From: Ruegeria spongiae
GTDB taxonomy: Bacteria > Pseudomonadota > Alphaproteobacteria > Rhodobacterales > Rhodobacteraceae
DNA: 64,000 nucleotides
NCBI RefSeq assembly: GCF_023502395.1
Contig: NZ_JAMFMB010000014.1
Span: forward strand, 51,982 to 115,981
Reading direction: 5' to 3'
In this document: in pieces, positions 1 to 8,757 of the stretch
How the letters are laid out: each line of letters begins with the position of its first letter
Numbering within the stretch: position 1 is the first letter of the stretch
Position numbers and translations under genes: made by a program
Notes under the pieces: generated by a model
The model's database searches: none
What the model saw: the letters and a program-made list of their open reading frames with translations, nothing else
What the model was told of the DNA's origin: nothing

Positions 1-872
1 GCCACCTTGTCCTGCCAATCCGGGTAGAGCGCCAGCAAGTACAGCGCCCAGGCCAAAGCCGAGGCGCTGGTCTCGTGCCCGGCAAGGAAAAAGATCGCCA
101 CCTGATCCACCATCTCGTCGGTATCGAACCGGTCACCGGTCTGCGGGTCGCGCGTGGTCATGATCTTGGTGGCCAGATCGTCCGGCGCGCTGCCCGCCTC
201 GATCGCGCGCATCCGCTCTGACGTAAGCTGAGTGATCAGCGCCCGGATGCGTGCTGCGTTGCGCCGCGTGGCGCGGGAATGGAACCGGGGCAGCCAGCGC
301 GGCAATGGGACAAAAGCCGCCAGATTCAATATCGGCTGCGCCCGCTGATAGGCGCGGAAGCGGGTGAATACCTCTGCCGCCACCTCGTTTTCGATGGGGA
401 TGGAAAACAGGGTGCGAAAAATGACATCCGCCGCCGCATGGCTGGTCAGTGCTTCGATCTCACTCACCTGACCGACCTGCCCTTCCAACCGGTCCACCGC
501 CGCCCGCGCCGCCGCCTGCATCGCCGGGAAAGTGTCGCGCAGGCGTCCGCCCTCGAAGGCCGGGTCGATGATCCGGCGCTGCCGCTTCCAGGTCTCGCCA
601 TTGGTGAGAAAGACCGAATTGCCCAAGAGCGGGCGCAGCCCCTCGCCGATACGGTCGGATTTTGGGAACGCCTCGGGGCACTCCTTCAGCACCCGGCTCA
701 CCAGTTCGGGCTGGTTGATCAGAAAAGACCGGAAGAATGGCGTGCGGAACTCGGCCATCCACGCGCGATAAAGCCGCTCCGGCTGCGCCGACAGGATGTC
801 CCGGCGAAACAGCCGCAGGTAGCGCAGCAATGACACCCGGTCCGGGCGTGAGGGTGGTTTCGGCGGAATCAT
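1..872 (-). CDS. Cytochrome P450, N-terminal ~290 residues (cut by window edge)
   Basis: Heme-thiolate monooxygenase, truncated by the left edge of the window. About 290 residues are present. The I-helix oxygen-activation motif AGHET lies near residues 264-268 (within FFLAGHETSASAL). A WKRQRR segment near the N-terminus fits the C-helix that contacts a heme propionate. The ExxR pair and the heme-binding Cys loop would lie beyond the edge, so integrity cannot be judged. The ATG at 870-872 overlaps the TGA of the upstream hydrolase gene (ATGA), so the two are translationally coupled. The substrate cannot be read from sequence. Bacterial P450s of this kind often oxidise fatty acids, terpenes or alkanes. 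Confidence 0.88.
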   Translation of the reverse strand, partial: MIPPKPPSRPDRVSLLRYLRLFRRDILSAQPERLYRAWMAEFRTPFFRSFLINQPELVSRVLKECPEAFPKSDRIGEGLRPLLGNSVFLTNGETWKRQRRIIDPAFEGGRLRDTFPAMQAAARAAVDRLEGQVGQVSEIEALTSHAAADVIFRTLFSIPIENEVAAEVFTRFRAYQRAQPILNLAAFVPLPRWLPRFHSRATRRNAARIRALITQLTSERMRAIEAGSAPDDLATKIMTTRDPQTGDRFDTDEMVDQVAIFFLAGHETSASALAWALYLLALYPDWQDKV

Positions 873-2095
873 GCGGCGTCCATCGAAGTGTATTTGGACA
901 CGGCCACATCAATGCGCGACTTTGAGGGCGCGCGTGTCGCATAGCGGTTGGCCAGCGTCAGCGGCCCGGCGGTGATGCGAAAATAATCGTAATCGCCGGG
1001 GCGGTCGAAGGCGCAGAGATACTGGAAATGCAACCGGAAAAAGCGCCAGCGCAGCGCCCGCCAGCGCTCGGGGCTGAGCGTCTGGGTGAAGGCCGCCGAA
1101 AAGACCAGCGGCCAGCGTTTGCCAGCCGGGGCCACGCCGCTCACCGTCACCGGATCGCAAAGCGCAAAGGCGCAGCCATCACCGGGGGCCGAGACATCGA
1201 CCCAGGCCAGAGCCTCGCTGGTGCTGAGCGCGTGCAGATCACGGCGCAGCCGCTGCGCGCGCGGCAGAAAGGACACCATCGGCACCACCTGCCCCAGCGA
1301 CAGGAACCCCAGCGCCGGGCTGTTCTTGGGCAGATCATCCTGCCGGATCAGATCGGCCAGAACCGACACGCCCAGATGCGCACCCGAAGAGTGGCCGACC
1401 ACCAGAACCTCATCCACATCGCTGCGCAGCGCCGCGCCGACGCGTTCCCGAAACTCACCCATCCGCGCCTCCAGCGCTGGCGGGGTGGCCCCGTGCAGCT
1501 GCGCCGAATAGGCATAATCATGCATCAGGTAATAGGCAAAGAACCGGCCATCCCGCGCCCGGAACCAGTGCAACAGGGCAACGCCCGCCAGCAGCCCTGC
1601 AACAGCGCCGACCAGCGAGGCAACCCCCAGCGGCAGCAATGCCATGGCGCGAAACACCAGCCAGCCCAGACCCACCGCCAGCAGCAATTGCCCCAGCAAC
1701 ATCGCCACCGGGTACAGCGCCGCGATCACCGGTCCCTTGCGCAGCCGCATCAGCCGCCAGAGCGCGCCTGAAGAAATATAGATCCACGCCGTCCGCAGCA
1801 TCTGCAGATAGGCGGCAGGGATCGAGTTCGACATGCTGTCACGCACGATATCGGACCAGACCAGCACCTCGACCTCTGTCTCGACCTGCCGACCGTCCTG
1901 CACCGAGCGCACATGCCAGCCATAGGGCCCGGTCCCGGTCTTTGCGCTCAGGTCGATCTCATAGCCCGAGATCACGGCCTGCGCGGCGCCTTCCTTACGA
2001 TACAGTTCGCGGTAGCGGCGCGGATGAATGGGGTCATAGCCGGGGATATAGAACACCCGGCGGCGGAAGATCTCATCTGGCCTGTTGCTGCTCAT
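869..2095 (-). CDS. Membrane-associated alpha/beta-hydrolase-like protein
   Basis: A 408-residue protein with a lipase/esterase-type nucleophile elbow GHSSG at residues 234-238, preceded by the strand VDEVLVV, as in alpha/beta hydrolases. Two adjacent hydrophobic segments (about 122-146 and 150-176) suggest a membrane hairpin ahead of the catalytic part. An AGGTCAGGA ribosome-binding region supports the ATG at 2095. The gene overlaps the downstream P450 by four bases, implying joint expression and perhaps a shared lipid or hydrophobic substrate. I do not recognise a characterised family. The catalytic Asp and His cannot be assigned with certainty. Confidence 0.72.
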   Translation of the reverse strand: MSSNRPDEIFRRRVFYIPGYDPIHPRRYRELYRKEGAAQAVISGYEIDLSAKTGTGPYGWHVRSVQDGRQVETEVEVLVWSDIVRDSMSNSIPAAYLQMLRTAWIYISSGALWRLMRLRKGPVIAALYPVAMLLGQLLLAVGLGWLVFRAMALLPLGVASLVGAVAGLLAGVALLHWFRARDGRFFAYYLMHDYAYSAQLHGATPPALEARMGEFRERVGAALRSDVDEVLVVGHSSGAHLGVSVLADLIRQDDLPKNSPALGFLSLGQVVPMVSFLPRAQRLRRDLHALSTSEALAWVDVSAPGDGCAFALCDPVTVSGVAPAGKRWPLVFSAAFTQTLSPERWRALRWRFFRLHFQYLCAFDRPGDYDYFRITAGPLTLANRYATRAPSKSRIDVAVSKYTSMDAA

Positions 2096-2171
2096 TCCTG
2101 ACCTCTTGGGATCAACCTAGCGCAGCGAACGGGCAAGAGTAAGGCCCTGAAACGGCACCCGCTTTTGCGGT

Positions 2172-2924
2172 TCAGCCCAGCAGGGCGAGTCCCGGGAACG
2201 CCTCGAGCAACCAATAGGAGAAATCCGAGAAGCCACCGGTCAGCATCAACAACCCGATGGTCCACAGAAGCAGCCCCATGATCCGCTCGATCCGGTCCAT
2301 GTGCCGTTTCATCCAGCCCATCACGCCTTTCAGCCGCGGCAGGAAGGCCGCCACCAGCAGAAACGGAATACCCAGCCCCAGCGCATAGATCGCCAGCAGC
2401 ACCGTACCGCGCGTCAGCGACCCTTCCGAGGCCGCCATGGACAGGATCGCGCCCAGCTGCGGTCCGATGCAGGGCGTCCAGCCAAAGGCAAAGGCCAGCC
2501 CCAGCACATAGGCCCCAAAGGAACTGCCGCCCCGGTCACCCACATCGATTCGCGCCTCGCGATCAAGAAACCCGATCCGGTAGACACCGACGAAATGCGC
2601 GCCAAAGGCCATCACGATCAGGCCCGCGATCAGGTTCAGCGTATCCTGATGCTGCAGAAACACGGTTCCGATCGCCGAGGCCGTGAAGCCCAGAAACAGG
2701 AAGACGGTCGACAGCCCCAGCACAAAGAACAATGCCGGCAGCATCACCTTGTTGCGCCCTGCGCTCTCTTCGCTCAAATCGGTGACCGACACACCGCTCA
2801 TGTAAGCCAGATAGGGTGGCACAATGGGCAGCACGCAGGGCGACAGAAAGCTGATCACCCCTGCAACAAGGGCAATGGTCATCGCCGGAATCAGGCTGGC
2901 GTCTATGATGGAAAAGTCGAACAT
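2172..2924 (-). CDS. ccdA: Cytochrome c biogenesis protein CcdA (DsbD-type thiol:disulfide transporter)
   Basis: Inner-membrane protein of about 250 residues with six predicted helices. It passes reducing equivalents from cytoplasmic thioredoxin to the periplasm for apocytochrome c and other thiol targets. The paired redox cysteines are visible in SPCVLP (first helix) and TPCIGP (fourth helix), as in the CcdA/DsbD beta domain. I chose the ATG at 2924 (MFDFSIID) because upstream in-frame codons give a poor N-terminus. Function fits the ccmE, ccmF and ccmH genes 16-20 kb away. It is divergent from tusA, so 2925-3028 should hold both promoters. Confidence 0.9.
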   Translation of the reverse strand: MFDFSIIDASLIPAMTIALVAGVISFLSPCVLPIVPPYLAYMSGVSVTDLSEESAGRNKVMLPALFFVLGLSTVFLFLGFTASAIGTVFLQHQDTLNLIAGLIVMAFGAHFVGVYRIGFLDREARIDVGDRGGSSFGAYVLGLAFAFGWTPCIGPQLGAILSMAASEGSLTRGTVLLAIYALGLGIPFLLVAAFLPRLKGVMGWMKRHMDRIERIMGLLLWTIGLLMLTGGFSDFSYWLLEAFPGLALLG

Positions 2925-3028
2925 AGCAGTCACATAGGCGATCTTTGCGGCAAGGTCACGGCGCCAATGGGTCACATCCTTGTGGTGATATTCTGGACAC
3001 GGGCCGCGCGGCGCAATAAGTGCCCCTC

Positions 3029-3262
3029 ATGAGCGAAGACACAGATACGCTGGACGCGCTGGGGCTGCTCTGCCCTTTGCCCGTCCTGAAGGCCCGCAAA
3101 CGGCTTAAGTCCCTGCCCCAGGGGGCCATGCTGCGCCTGCTGGCGGATGATCCTGCCGCCGTGGTGGACGTGCCGCATTTCTGCGCCGAGGCCGGGCATG
3201 CGCTGATTTCGCAAAGCGAAGCACCTGACCATCAGATTTACGTGATCCGCAAGGGCGGATGA
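3029..3262 (+). CDS. tusA: TusA/SirA family sulfur-carrier protein
   Basis: A 77-residue protein with the TusA signature LLCPLPVLKARK. The Cys of CPxP carries a persulfide in TusA proteins, which relay sulfur to tRNA thiolation, molybdenum cofactor synthesis or sulfur oxidation. The length is typical for the family. An in-frame GTG lies nine bases upstream (3020), but the ATG at 3029 gives the usual N-terminus. The gene stands alone on the plus strand and ends six bases before a strong hairpin shared with rne. Confidence 0.85.
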   Translation: MSEDTDTLDALGLLCPLPVLKARKRLKSLPQGAMLRLLADDPAAVVDVPHFCAEAGHALISQSEAPDHQIYVIRKGG

Positions 3263-3267
3263 AAAAA

Positions 3268-3292
3268 GGCGGGTTCCCGGAACCCGCCTTTT
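3268..3292. terminator. Bidirectional intrinsic terminator between tusA and rne
   Basis: A near-perfect palindrome (GGCGGGTTCC, one base, GGAACCCGCC) at 3268-3288 is preceded by a run of A and followed by TTTT. It can therefore terminate transcripts from either strand. It sits between the convergent stop codons of tusA (3262) and rne (3300). Confidence 0.85.
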
Positions 3293-3299
3293 GCACTTG

Positions 3300-6197
3300 T
3301 CAGCTTCCCAGCGACCACCAGCCACGCCGCTTGGGCTTGGCCGGTTTCGGCTCGGGCGCGGGCGTTTCCGCCACCGATTCCAACACCGGCTCCGCCTCAG
3401 GTTCGGGTGCCGGTTCGGCGACCTCTTCCGCGACGGGCGCAGGTGCAGCTGCCGGCTCGGGCGCAGCGACTGGTTCAGATACGGTCTCAATCGCAGTCTC
3501 GGTGGCGGCTTCGGACACCACCTCGGGCGCTGCTACAACATCTTCGGTGACCGTCTCGCCAGCAGGTGCTTCAGCAACCTCTGCCGCAGGTGATTCCACC
3601 CCGGTCGCTTCCGGTGTCACCTCTGCTTCGACATCGACTTTCTTGGTGGCGCGTTTGCGGGTCCGGCGCTTGGGCTTCTCGACTTCAGCGCTGTCGCTTT
3701 CGGCCGCTTCAGCCGGTGCGACCTCAGCTGCGGGGTCTTCGCCAGCAGCCTCAGGCGCATCAGTATCCGCGCTGATCTCGGGGGCCTCCGAGGCCTCCTG
3801 CACGTCATCCTCAGTCTTTTTCTTCCGGCTGCGCGACCTGCGGGTCCGCTTCGGCTTGGCGGTTTCCTCGGCATCGGCAGCCTCGGCGGGCGCTTCGGCG
3901 TCCTGCGCCGCATCTGCCGTCTCGGCATCCGACTCAGCGCCCGAATCCTGCGCCTCGGCGTTTTCCGCACCGTCCTCGGACCGGTTGCCCTTCCGCTTGC
4001 GCCGACGCCGACGCTTGCGCTTGGGCTTGGCCTCGCTCTCGGCATCAACGCTCTCGACCTCGGAGGGCAGTTCGTCTTCCTCCGGTGCCTCGGCCTCATC
4101 CGCGTCGATCTGATCCATCAGCGAGGTGTCCACCGACACAACAGGCGCGGCCACTTCGGCCACGATCCGCGTCGCGGTCTTGAATTTCTCGATCGAGAAA
4201 TCCGGGCTGACCAGATGCGTGTCCCCTTCGACCCGGACCGACAGCCCGTAGCGAGCCTCAATCTGGGCGATATGTTCGCGCTTCTGGTTCATCAGGAAGT
4301 TGGCGATATTGACCGGGCAGCGCACCAGAACCTCGCGGGTGCGGCGGCGCGTGCCCTCTTCCTCGACCTGGCGCAGTATGGCCAGCGCCATGTTGTCGTC
4401 CGAACGGATCAGACCGGTGCCGTGGCAGGACGGGCATGGCTGGGTTGTCGCCTCGAGCATACCGGGGCGCAGGCGCTGACGGCTCATCTCCATCAGACCA
4501 AAGCCCGAGATGCGGCCCACCTGAATGCGCGCGCGGTCGGTCTTCAGCTTATCTTTCATGCGCTTTTCGACGGCCGAGTTGTTCTTGCGCTCGTCCATGT
4601 CGATAAAGTCGATCACGATCAGACCGGCCAGATCGCGCAGACGCAGCTGGCGTGCCACCTCTTCCGCAGCCTCCAGGTTGGTCTTGAGCGCGGTTTCCTC
4701 GATCGAGGCCTCTTTGGTGGCCCGGCCAGAGTTCACGTCGATCGCCACCAGAGCCTCGGTCACGCCGATCACGATGTAGCCGCCGGATTTCAGCTGCACC
4801 ACCGGGTTGAACATGCCCCCCAGATAGGTTTCCACCTGATACCGGGCAAAGAGCGGCAGCGTGTCCTCATACCGCTGCACGTTCTTGGCGTGGCTCGGCA
4901 TGATCATCTTCATGAAGTCCTTGGCAATGCGATAGCCCGCCTCGCCTTCGACCAGAACCTCGTCGATATCGCGATTGTAGAGGTCGCGGATCGAGCGTTT
5001 GATCAGATCGCCCTCTTCGTAGATTTTCGCGGGCGCGATGGATTTCAGGGTCAACTCGCGGATCTGTTCCCACAAGCGCTGCAGATATTCATAGTCGCGC
5101 TTGATCTCGGCCTTGGTGCGTTTGGCGCCTGCCGTGCGCACGATCAGACCGGCGCCCGACGGCACATCAATTTCGGCGGCTATGTCTTTGAGTTTCTTGC
5201 GGTCCGTGGCGTTGGTGATTTTACGGCTGATGCCGCCGCCACGCGCGGTGTTGGGCATCAGAACGCAATAGCGGCCCGCCAGAGACAGATAGGTCGTCAG
5301 GGCGGCACCCTTGTTGCCGCGCTCTTCCTTGACCACCTGCACCAGCATGACCTGGCGCACCTTGACCACTTCCTGAATCTTGTAGCGGCGCGGGCGCGGT
5401 TTGCGCGGCGGGCGGATATCCTCGCTGTCATCGTCATCCGCAACGGATTCGATGTTTTCGTCCTTCTTGGACGCGTCCGAGCCTTTGGCCTTTGGTGTGT
5501 CCTCGGATTCGTCTTCGCTCTCGTCTCCAGTGTCTGCCTCAGCCTCTGCGACCTCTTCCGCTTCTGTCGCTGTCGCAACTGCATCGGTCTCGGCACTGTC
5601 GGACTCGGCAGCGTCGCTGCTTTCGACTTCGCCAGCCTCAGCTTCAGCTTCAGCTTCGGCGGCAGGTTCTTCGACCGGGGTCTCGGAAACGGTTTCCATC
5701 GGCGAGCTGCCTTCGGCCACCAGGTCGCCATCGTCTGCGCTGACCTCATCGCTCAGATCGATGGTTTCCATTCCGCCGATCTCGACCTCCTTGGTCTCGA
5801 CGGCATCCTCGGTCACCACATCCTCGGCCTTGGTCTTGGACCGCGACCGGCGGCGCGGCTTCGAAGCACGGGCCACCTCGGCCTCATCGCGGGCACGCAG
5901 CGCATCGGCATAGGCGCGCTCTTCCTCCATCAGCGCCTCGCGGTCGGCGACGGGGATCTGGTAGTAGTCGGGATGAATTTCAGAGAACGCCAGGAAGCCA
6001 TGGCGATTGCCGCCATAATCCACAAAGGCGGCCTGCAACGAGGGTTCGACCCGCGTTACCTTGGCAAGATAGATGTTGCCGGCAAGCTGCCGGCGGTTTT
6101 CGGCCTCGAAATCAAATTCCTCGACCTTGTTTCCGTCAACCACCACGACGCGGGTCTCTTCCGCGTGGGTGGCATCGATAAGCATTTTCTTTCCCAT
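3300..6197 (-). CDS. rne: Ribonuclease E (RNase E/G family)
   Basis: Essential endoribonuclease for mRNA decay and rRNA/tRNA processing, and scaffold of the RNA degradosome. From the ATG at 6197 (after AAGGAAAC) the protein is about 965 residues. The S1 RNA-binding domain starts near residue 38 but is split by an acidic, Ala/Glu/Asp-rich insert of about 190 residues (81-270), as in several alphaproteobacteria. The DNase I-like catalytic region carries Asp487 (AIDVNSGR) and Asp530 (LIVIDF). The zinc-link cysteines are in CPSCHG (588 and 591). The tail after ~700 is acidic with Arg/Lys-rich blocks and ends in RRGWWSLGS; a C-terminal GWW binds PNPase in Caulobacter RNase E. A long leader precedes the gene. 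Confidence 0.97.
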   Translation of the reverse strand: MGKKMLIDATHAEETRVVVVDGNKVEEFDFEAENRRQLAGNIYLAKVTRVEPSLQAAFVDYGGNRHGFLAFSEIHPDYYQIPVADREALMEEERAYADALRARDEAEVARASKPRRRSRSKTKAEDVVTEDAVETKEVEIGGMETIDLSDEVSADDGDLVAEGSSPMETVSETPVEEPAAEAEAEAEAGEVESSDAAESDSAETDAVATATEAEEVAEAEADTGDESEDESEDTPKAKGSDASKKDENIESVADDDDSEDIRPPRKPRPRRYKIQEVVKVRQVMLVQVVKEERGNKGAALTTYLSLAGRYCVLMPNTARGGGISRKITNATDRKKLKDIAAEIDVPSGAGLIVRTAGAKRTKAEIKRDYEYLQRLWEQIRELTLKSIAPAKIYEEGDLIKRSIRDLYNRDIDEVLVEGEAGYRIAKDFMKMIMPSHAKNVQRYEDTLPLFARYQVETYLGGMFNPVVQLKSGGYIVIGVTEALVAIDVNSGRATKEASIEETALKTNLEAAEEVARQLRLRDLAGLIVIDFIDMDERKNNSAVEKRMKDKLKTDRARIQVGRISGFGLMEMSRQRLRPGMLEATTQPCPSCHGTGLIRSDDNMALAILRQVEEEGTRRRTREVLVRCPVNIANFLMNQKREHIAQIEARYGLSVRVEGDTHLVSPDFSIEKFKTATRIVAEVAAPVVSVDTSLMDQIDADEAEAPEEDELPSEVESVDAESEAKPKRKRRRRRKRKGNRSEDGAENAEAQDSGAESDAETADAAQDAEAPAEAADAEETAKPKRTRRSRSRKKKTEDDVQEASEAPEISADTDAPEAAGEDPAAEVAPAEAAESDSAEVEKPKRRTRKRATKKVDVEAEVTPEATGVESPAAEVAEAPAGETVTEDVVAAPEVVSEAATETAIETVSEPVAAPEPAAAPAPVAEEVAEPAPEPEAEPVLESVAETPAPEPKPAKPKRRGWWSLGS

Positions 6198-6626
6198 GTT
6201 TCCTTGGTGCACCGCGCCAAAGGCACGCGTCGCCTGAAACCAGGCGGTCCGGCATGTCTGGGGGGGTGTCTTGTCAGGGCGATTTCAGACGCAGCGCGGC
6301 AGGGTCCGGCCAACTGGCCCCCTGCCCGATTTCTCAATCCTTGCGCGCGCGTCATCGCGGTTCTTCTCCGACAGGCGCGGGTATTCCGCAGCCTGCCCAC
6401 TTATTTCCTTTCTTCCGACGCATCGGAAGAAGGCACTCCACTGCCCCTTGTGAGGGGCAATAATCGGTCTGCGATGTCCTGCAGGTATCTCGTCCGGCCT
6501 GGCCAAAGCAGCGAATCTCTCAACGGGGTTTAGGGATCAAAATCGCGATCCGACCCGTCTCCACACCATAAAGGGAGACTTGTGGAAAAGACAATGGGCA
6601 ATCCACCTTGGGCCGCCTCTGTCCGA
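6198..6626 (-). promoter_or_regulatory. Long non-coding stretch upstream of rne, probable 5' leader
   Basis: About 430 bases between the HAD gene and rne contain no convincing gene. Reading toward rne there are two clear hairpins: GCCCC/GGGGC around 6442-6457, and CTTCCGA/TCGGAAG with a 4-base loop at about 6413-6430. In E. coli, rne has a long 5' untranslated region through which RNase E represses its own mRNA. A similar role is an inference from position and length only. I could not place a convincing promoter. Confidence 0.4.
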
Positions 6627-7295
6627 TCACACCGGCGTCGAAAACCCCAGATGCGCCATCGCAGCCGCCAGATCAGTCGCAACGTGTTGACCCAAATCGG
6701 GAAGTTCCACCTCGGGCGGTCGCAAATCCGGGATCTGGATCACCCGGCATCCCGCGCGAGCGGCAGATGTCGCCCCCCGGTCGCTGTCTTCGAAGGCCAC
6801 GCAGCGCTCGGGTGCCACGCCAAGCCTGGCCGCTGCTTCCAGATACGGGGCGGGATCGGGCTTGTTGGCCGACACCTCGTCGCCTCCGATCACATGCGCG
6901 AAATGCCCGATCAGGCCTGCTTTCGACAGATGATGCCGTGCCGCCGCTCCTCGGGTCGAGGTCACGACTGCCATCGGATGCCCATTACCCGACAGCGCTG
7001 ACAGGGTACCCTGAACATATGGCTTGAGCGGCACATCGCTGTCCAATCTGGCGTCAACTGCCGCATACAAATCGGCGTGAAATGCATCGACGTGCTGCGC
7101 CTGCCCCAGAAGACCCTCCAGCCTTTCGCGCGCATGGCTGTCCGAAGACCCGACCAACGTCAGAAAAAACGCTCGGCCCGCATCCGGATCGTAGCCGCGC
7201 CGGATCAACAACGCGACGGCGACCTCAAGAAAAACCCGCTCGGTATCAAGTAGCAGGCCGTCCATGTCGAAGAGAAAAGCGGCTGGTGTCGACAT
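6627..7295 (-). CDS. HAD-superfamily phosphatase (phosphoglycolate phosphatase/beta-phosphoglucomutase-like)
   Basis: A 222-residue HAD hydrolase. Motif I is FLFDMDGLLLDTE near the N-terminus, with the first Asp as nucleophile. Motif II is the Ser/Thr in VVTSTRG. Motif IV is FEDSDRG, with an acidic pair for Mg2+. A helical cap lies between motifs I and II, giving the subclass I fold of phosphoglycolate phosphatase and beta-phosphoglucomutase. The substrate is not predictable. The gene lies between dctD and rne on the same strand, behind a terminator at 7351-7380, so it probably has its own promoter. Confidence 0.85.
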   Translation of the reverse strand: MSTPAAFLFDMDGLLLDTERVFLEVAVALLIRRGYDPDAGRAFFLTLVGSSDSHARERLEGLLGQAQHVDAFHADLYAAVDARLDSDVPLKPYVQGTLSALSGNGHPMAVVTSTRGAAARHHLSKAGLIGHFAHVIGGDEVSANKPDPAPYLEAAARLGVAPERCVAFEDSDRGATSAARAGCRVIQIPDLRPPEVELPDLGQHVATDLAAAMAHLGFSTPV

Positions 7296-7350
7296 TACGG
7301 ATGCCTCGGCAATACGTTCCAGTGCCCGTTCTACCTAAATGGATCAGGAC

Positions 7351-7380
7351 AAAAAAGGACCGCGGGCCAAACCCGCGGTC
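7351..7380 (-). terminator. Intrinsic terminator downstream of dctBD
   Basis: A 9-bp perfect stem (GACCGCGGG/CCCGCGGTC, 7358-7380) with a 5-base loop. On the minus strand it is followed by a run of six T (complement of the A run at 7351-7356). It lies about 30 bases past the dctD stop codon. Confidence 0.85.
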
Positions 7381-7411
7381 ACTCTTTCAGACGATCAGCA
7401 ACAGAGCGTGA

Positions 7412-8746
7412 TCAGAGGTAGTCCGACCGCTGCAAGCCATATTTGGCCATCTTCTCGTTCAGTGTCCGGCGGGGCAGACACAGCTCGTCCATCACGCTGG
7501 CGATCGAGCCCTTGTGGCGGCGCATGGTGTTGTCGATCAGCATCCGTTCGAACGCCTCGACATATTCCTTGAGCGGCTTGCCTTCGGTGGTCATCACCGG
7601 CTGCATCTCTTCGTGATCGGACATCAGCAGCGAGGCAATCGTGCCCGAGCCGCGCCGCGCCTGCAGCACCGCACGTTCGGCGATGTTGATCAGCTGGCGC
7701 ACATTGCCCGGCCAGGGGGCCTGCAGCAGCTGCGCGGCCTCCTGCGCGCTGACCTGGGGCGCGTCACAGCCGTATTCCTCGGCGAACTGCTCGCTGAGCC
7801 GGGTAAAGAGCGTCAGGATATCCTCGCCGCGCTGGCGCAGCGGCGGCATGGTGATGCGCAACGCCGCCAGCCGGTAGAACAGATCAGGCCGCAGCGCATC
7901 CTCACAAGTCTTGCCCGCCTCTTGCAGGTTCGAAATCGCCACGATCCGTGTCTCGGCCGGGGTGCCCTGCTGGTTCATCACGCTCAAAAGCTTGGCTTGC
8001 AGCGTGTCGCTCAGCGCTTCGATATCCTCCAGCACCAGCGTCCCACCGCGCGCCTCTTCGATCGCGGGCAGTTCCGCATCCTCGGGGTTCATCGGGCCAA
8101 AGAGCCGTTTCGCCAGCGCCTCTTCCTCCAGCGCCGCACAGGAGATCAGCACGAATTTCTTGCCCGCCCGGCTGCCCACCGCATGCAGCGCGTGCGCCGC
8201 CAGTGTCTTGCCGGTGCCGGTCTCGCCGTCGATCAGCACATGACCGTCGGCCTGTCCCAGATCGAGGATATCCTCGCGCAGCCGCTCCATCACCGGGCTG
8301 GCACCGATGATCTTTTTCATCAACTGCGTCCCATCGCTCAGCTCACGGCGCAGCGCCCGGTTGTCCAGCGTTAGGCGGCGGGTCACCGTGGCGCGTTTGG
8401 CCAGTTCCGACATCCGGTCCGGGTTGAACGGCTTTTCAAGGAAATCGAACGCCCCCACGCGCATCGCCTCGACCGCCATTGGCACGTCGCCATGCCCGGT
8501 GATCATGATCACCGGCAACGTGCTGTCCGAGCCCATCAGCTTTTTCAGAAACTGCATCCCGTCCATGCCAGGCATCTTGATGTCGGAGATCACGATGCCG
8601 GGATAGTCCGGCCCCAGCACCTTGAGCGCATCCTCGGCGCTGGCGAAGGTTTCGGTGTCATAGCCCGACAGCGCCAGCCACTGGCTGATCGACTGCCGCA
8701 TGTCCTGTTCGTCATCCACAATCGCGATTTTCATGGCCTGTGCCAT
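7412..8746 (-). CDS. dctD: DctD-type response regulator with AAA+ domain lacking the GAFTGA loop
   Basis: A 444-residue NtrC-family regulator paired with DctB. The receiver domain (about 5-120) has phosphoacceptor Asp55 in ISDIKMPG and the Lys in FLEKPF. The AAA+ domain has Walker A GETGTGKT (174-181), a Walker B-like TLVLEDIE (236-243) and an Arg-finger region RPDLFYRL. A Fis-type helix-turn-helix ends the protein (SIASVMDELCLPRRTL). The sigma-54-contacting GAFTGA loop, expected after LFG near residue 216, is missing: LFGPMNPEDAEL runs straight into EEARGGTL. The Walker B acidic pair is also ED rather than DE. It may therefore act without sigma-54, as R. capsulatus NtrC does. It starts 11 bases after dctB. 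Confidence 0.9.
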   Translation of the reverse strand: MAQAMKIAIVDDEQDMRQSISQWLALSGYDTETFASAEDALKVLGPDYPGIVISDIKMPGMDGMQFLKKLMGSDSTLPVIMITGHGDVPMAVEAMRVGAFDFLEKPFNPDRMSELAKRATVTRRLTLDNRALRRELSDGTQLMKKIIGASPVMERLREDILDLGQADGHVLIDGETGTGKTLAAHALHAVGSRAGKKFVLISCAALEEEALAKRLFGPMNPEDAELPAIEEARGGTLVLEDIEALSDTLQAKLLSVMNQQGTPAETRIVAISNLQEAGKTCEDALRPDLFYRLAALRITMPPLRQRGEDILTLFTRLSEQFAEEYGCDAPQVSAQEAAQLLQAPWPGNVRQLINIAERAVLQARRGSGTIASLLMSDHEEMQPVMTTEGKPLKEYVEAFERMLIDNTMRRHKGSIASVMDELCLPRRTLNEKMAKYGLQRSDYL

Positions 8747-8757
8747 AGATGTACCTC

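Noticed and set aside
6285..6506. 73-codon minus-strand frame upstream of rne
   Set aside because: No ribosome site, no recognisable pattern, and it covers two hairpins; more likely part of the rne leader.
4215..6533. 772-codon open frame on the plus strand opposite rne
   Set aside because: It is the antisense shadow of the acidic, GC-rich RNase E gene; it has no family motifs and the true product on the minus strand is unmistakable.
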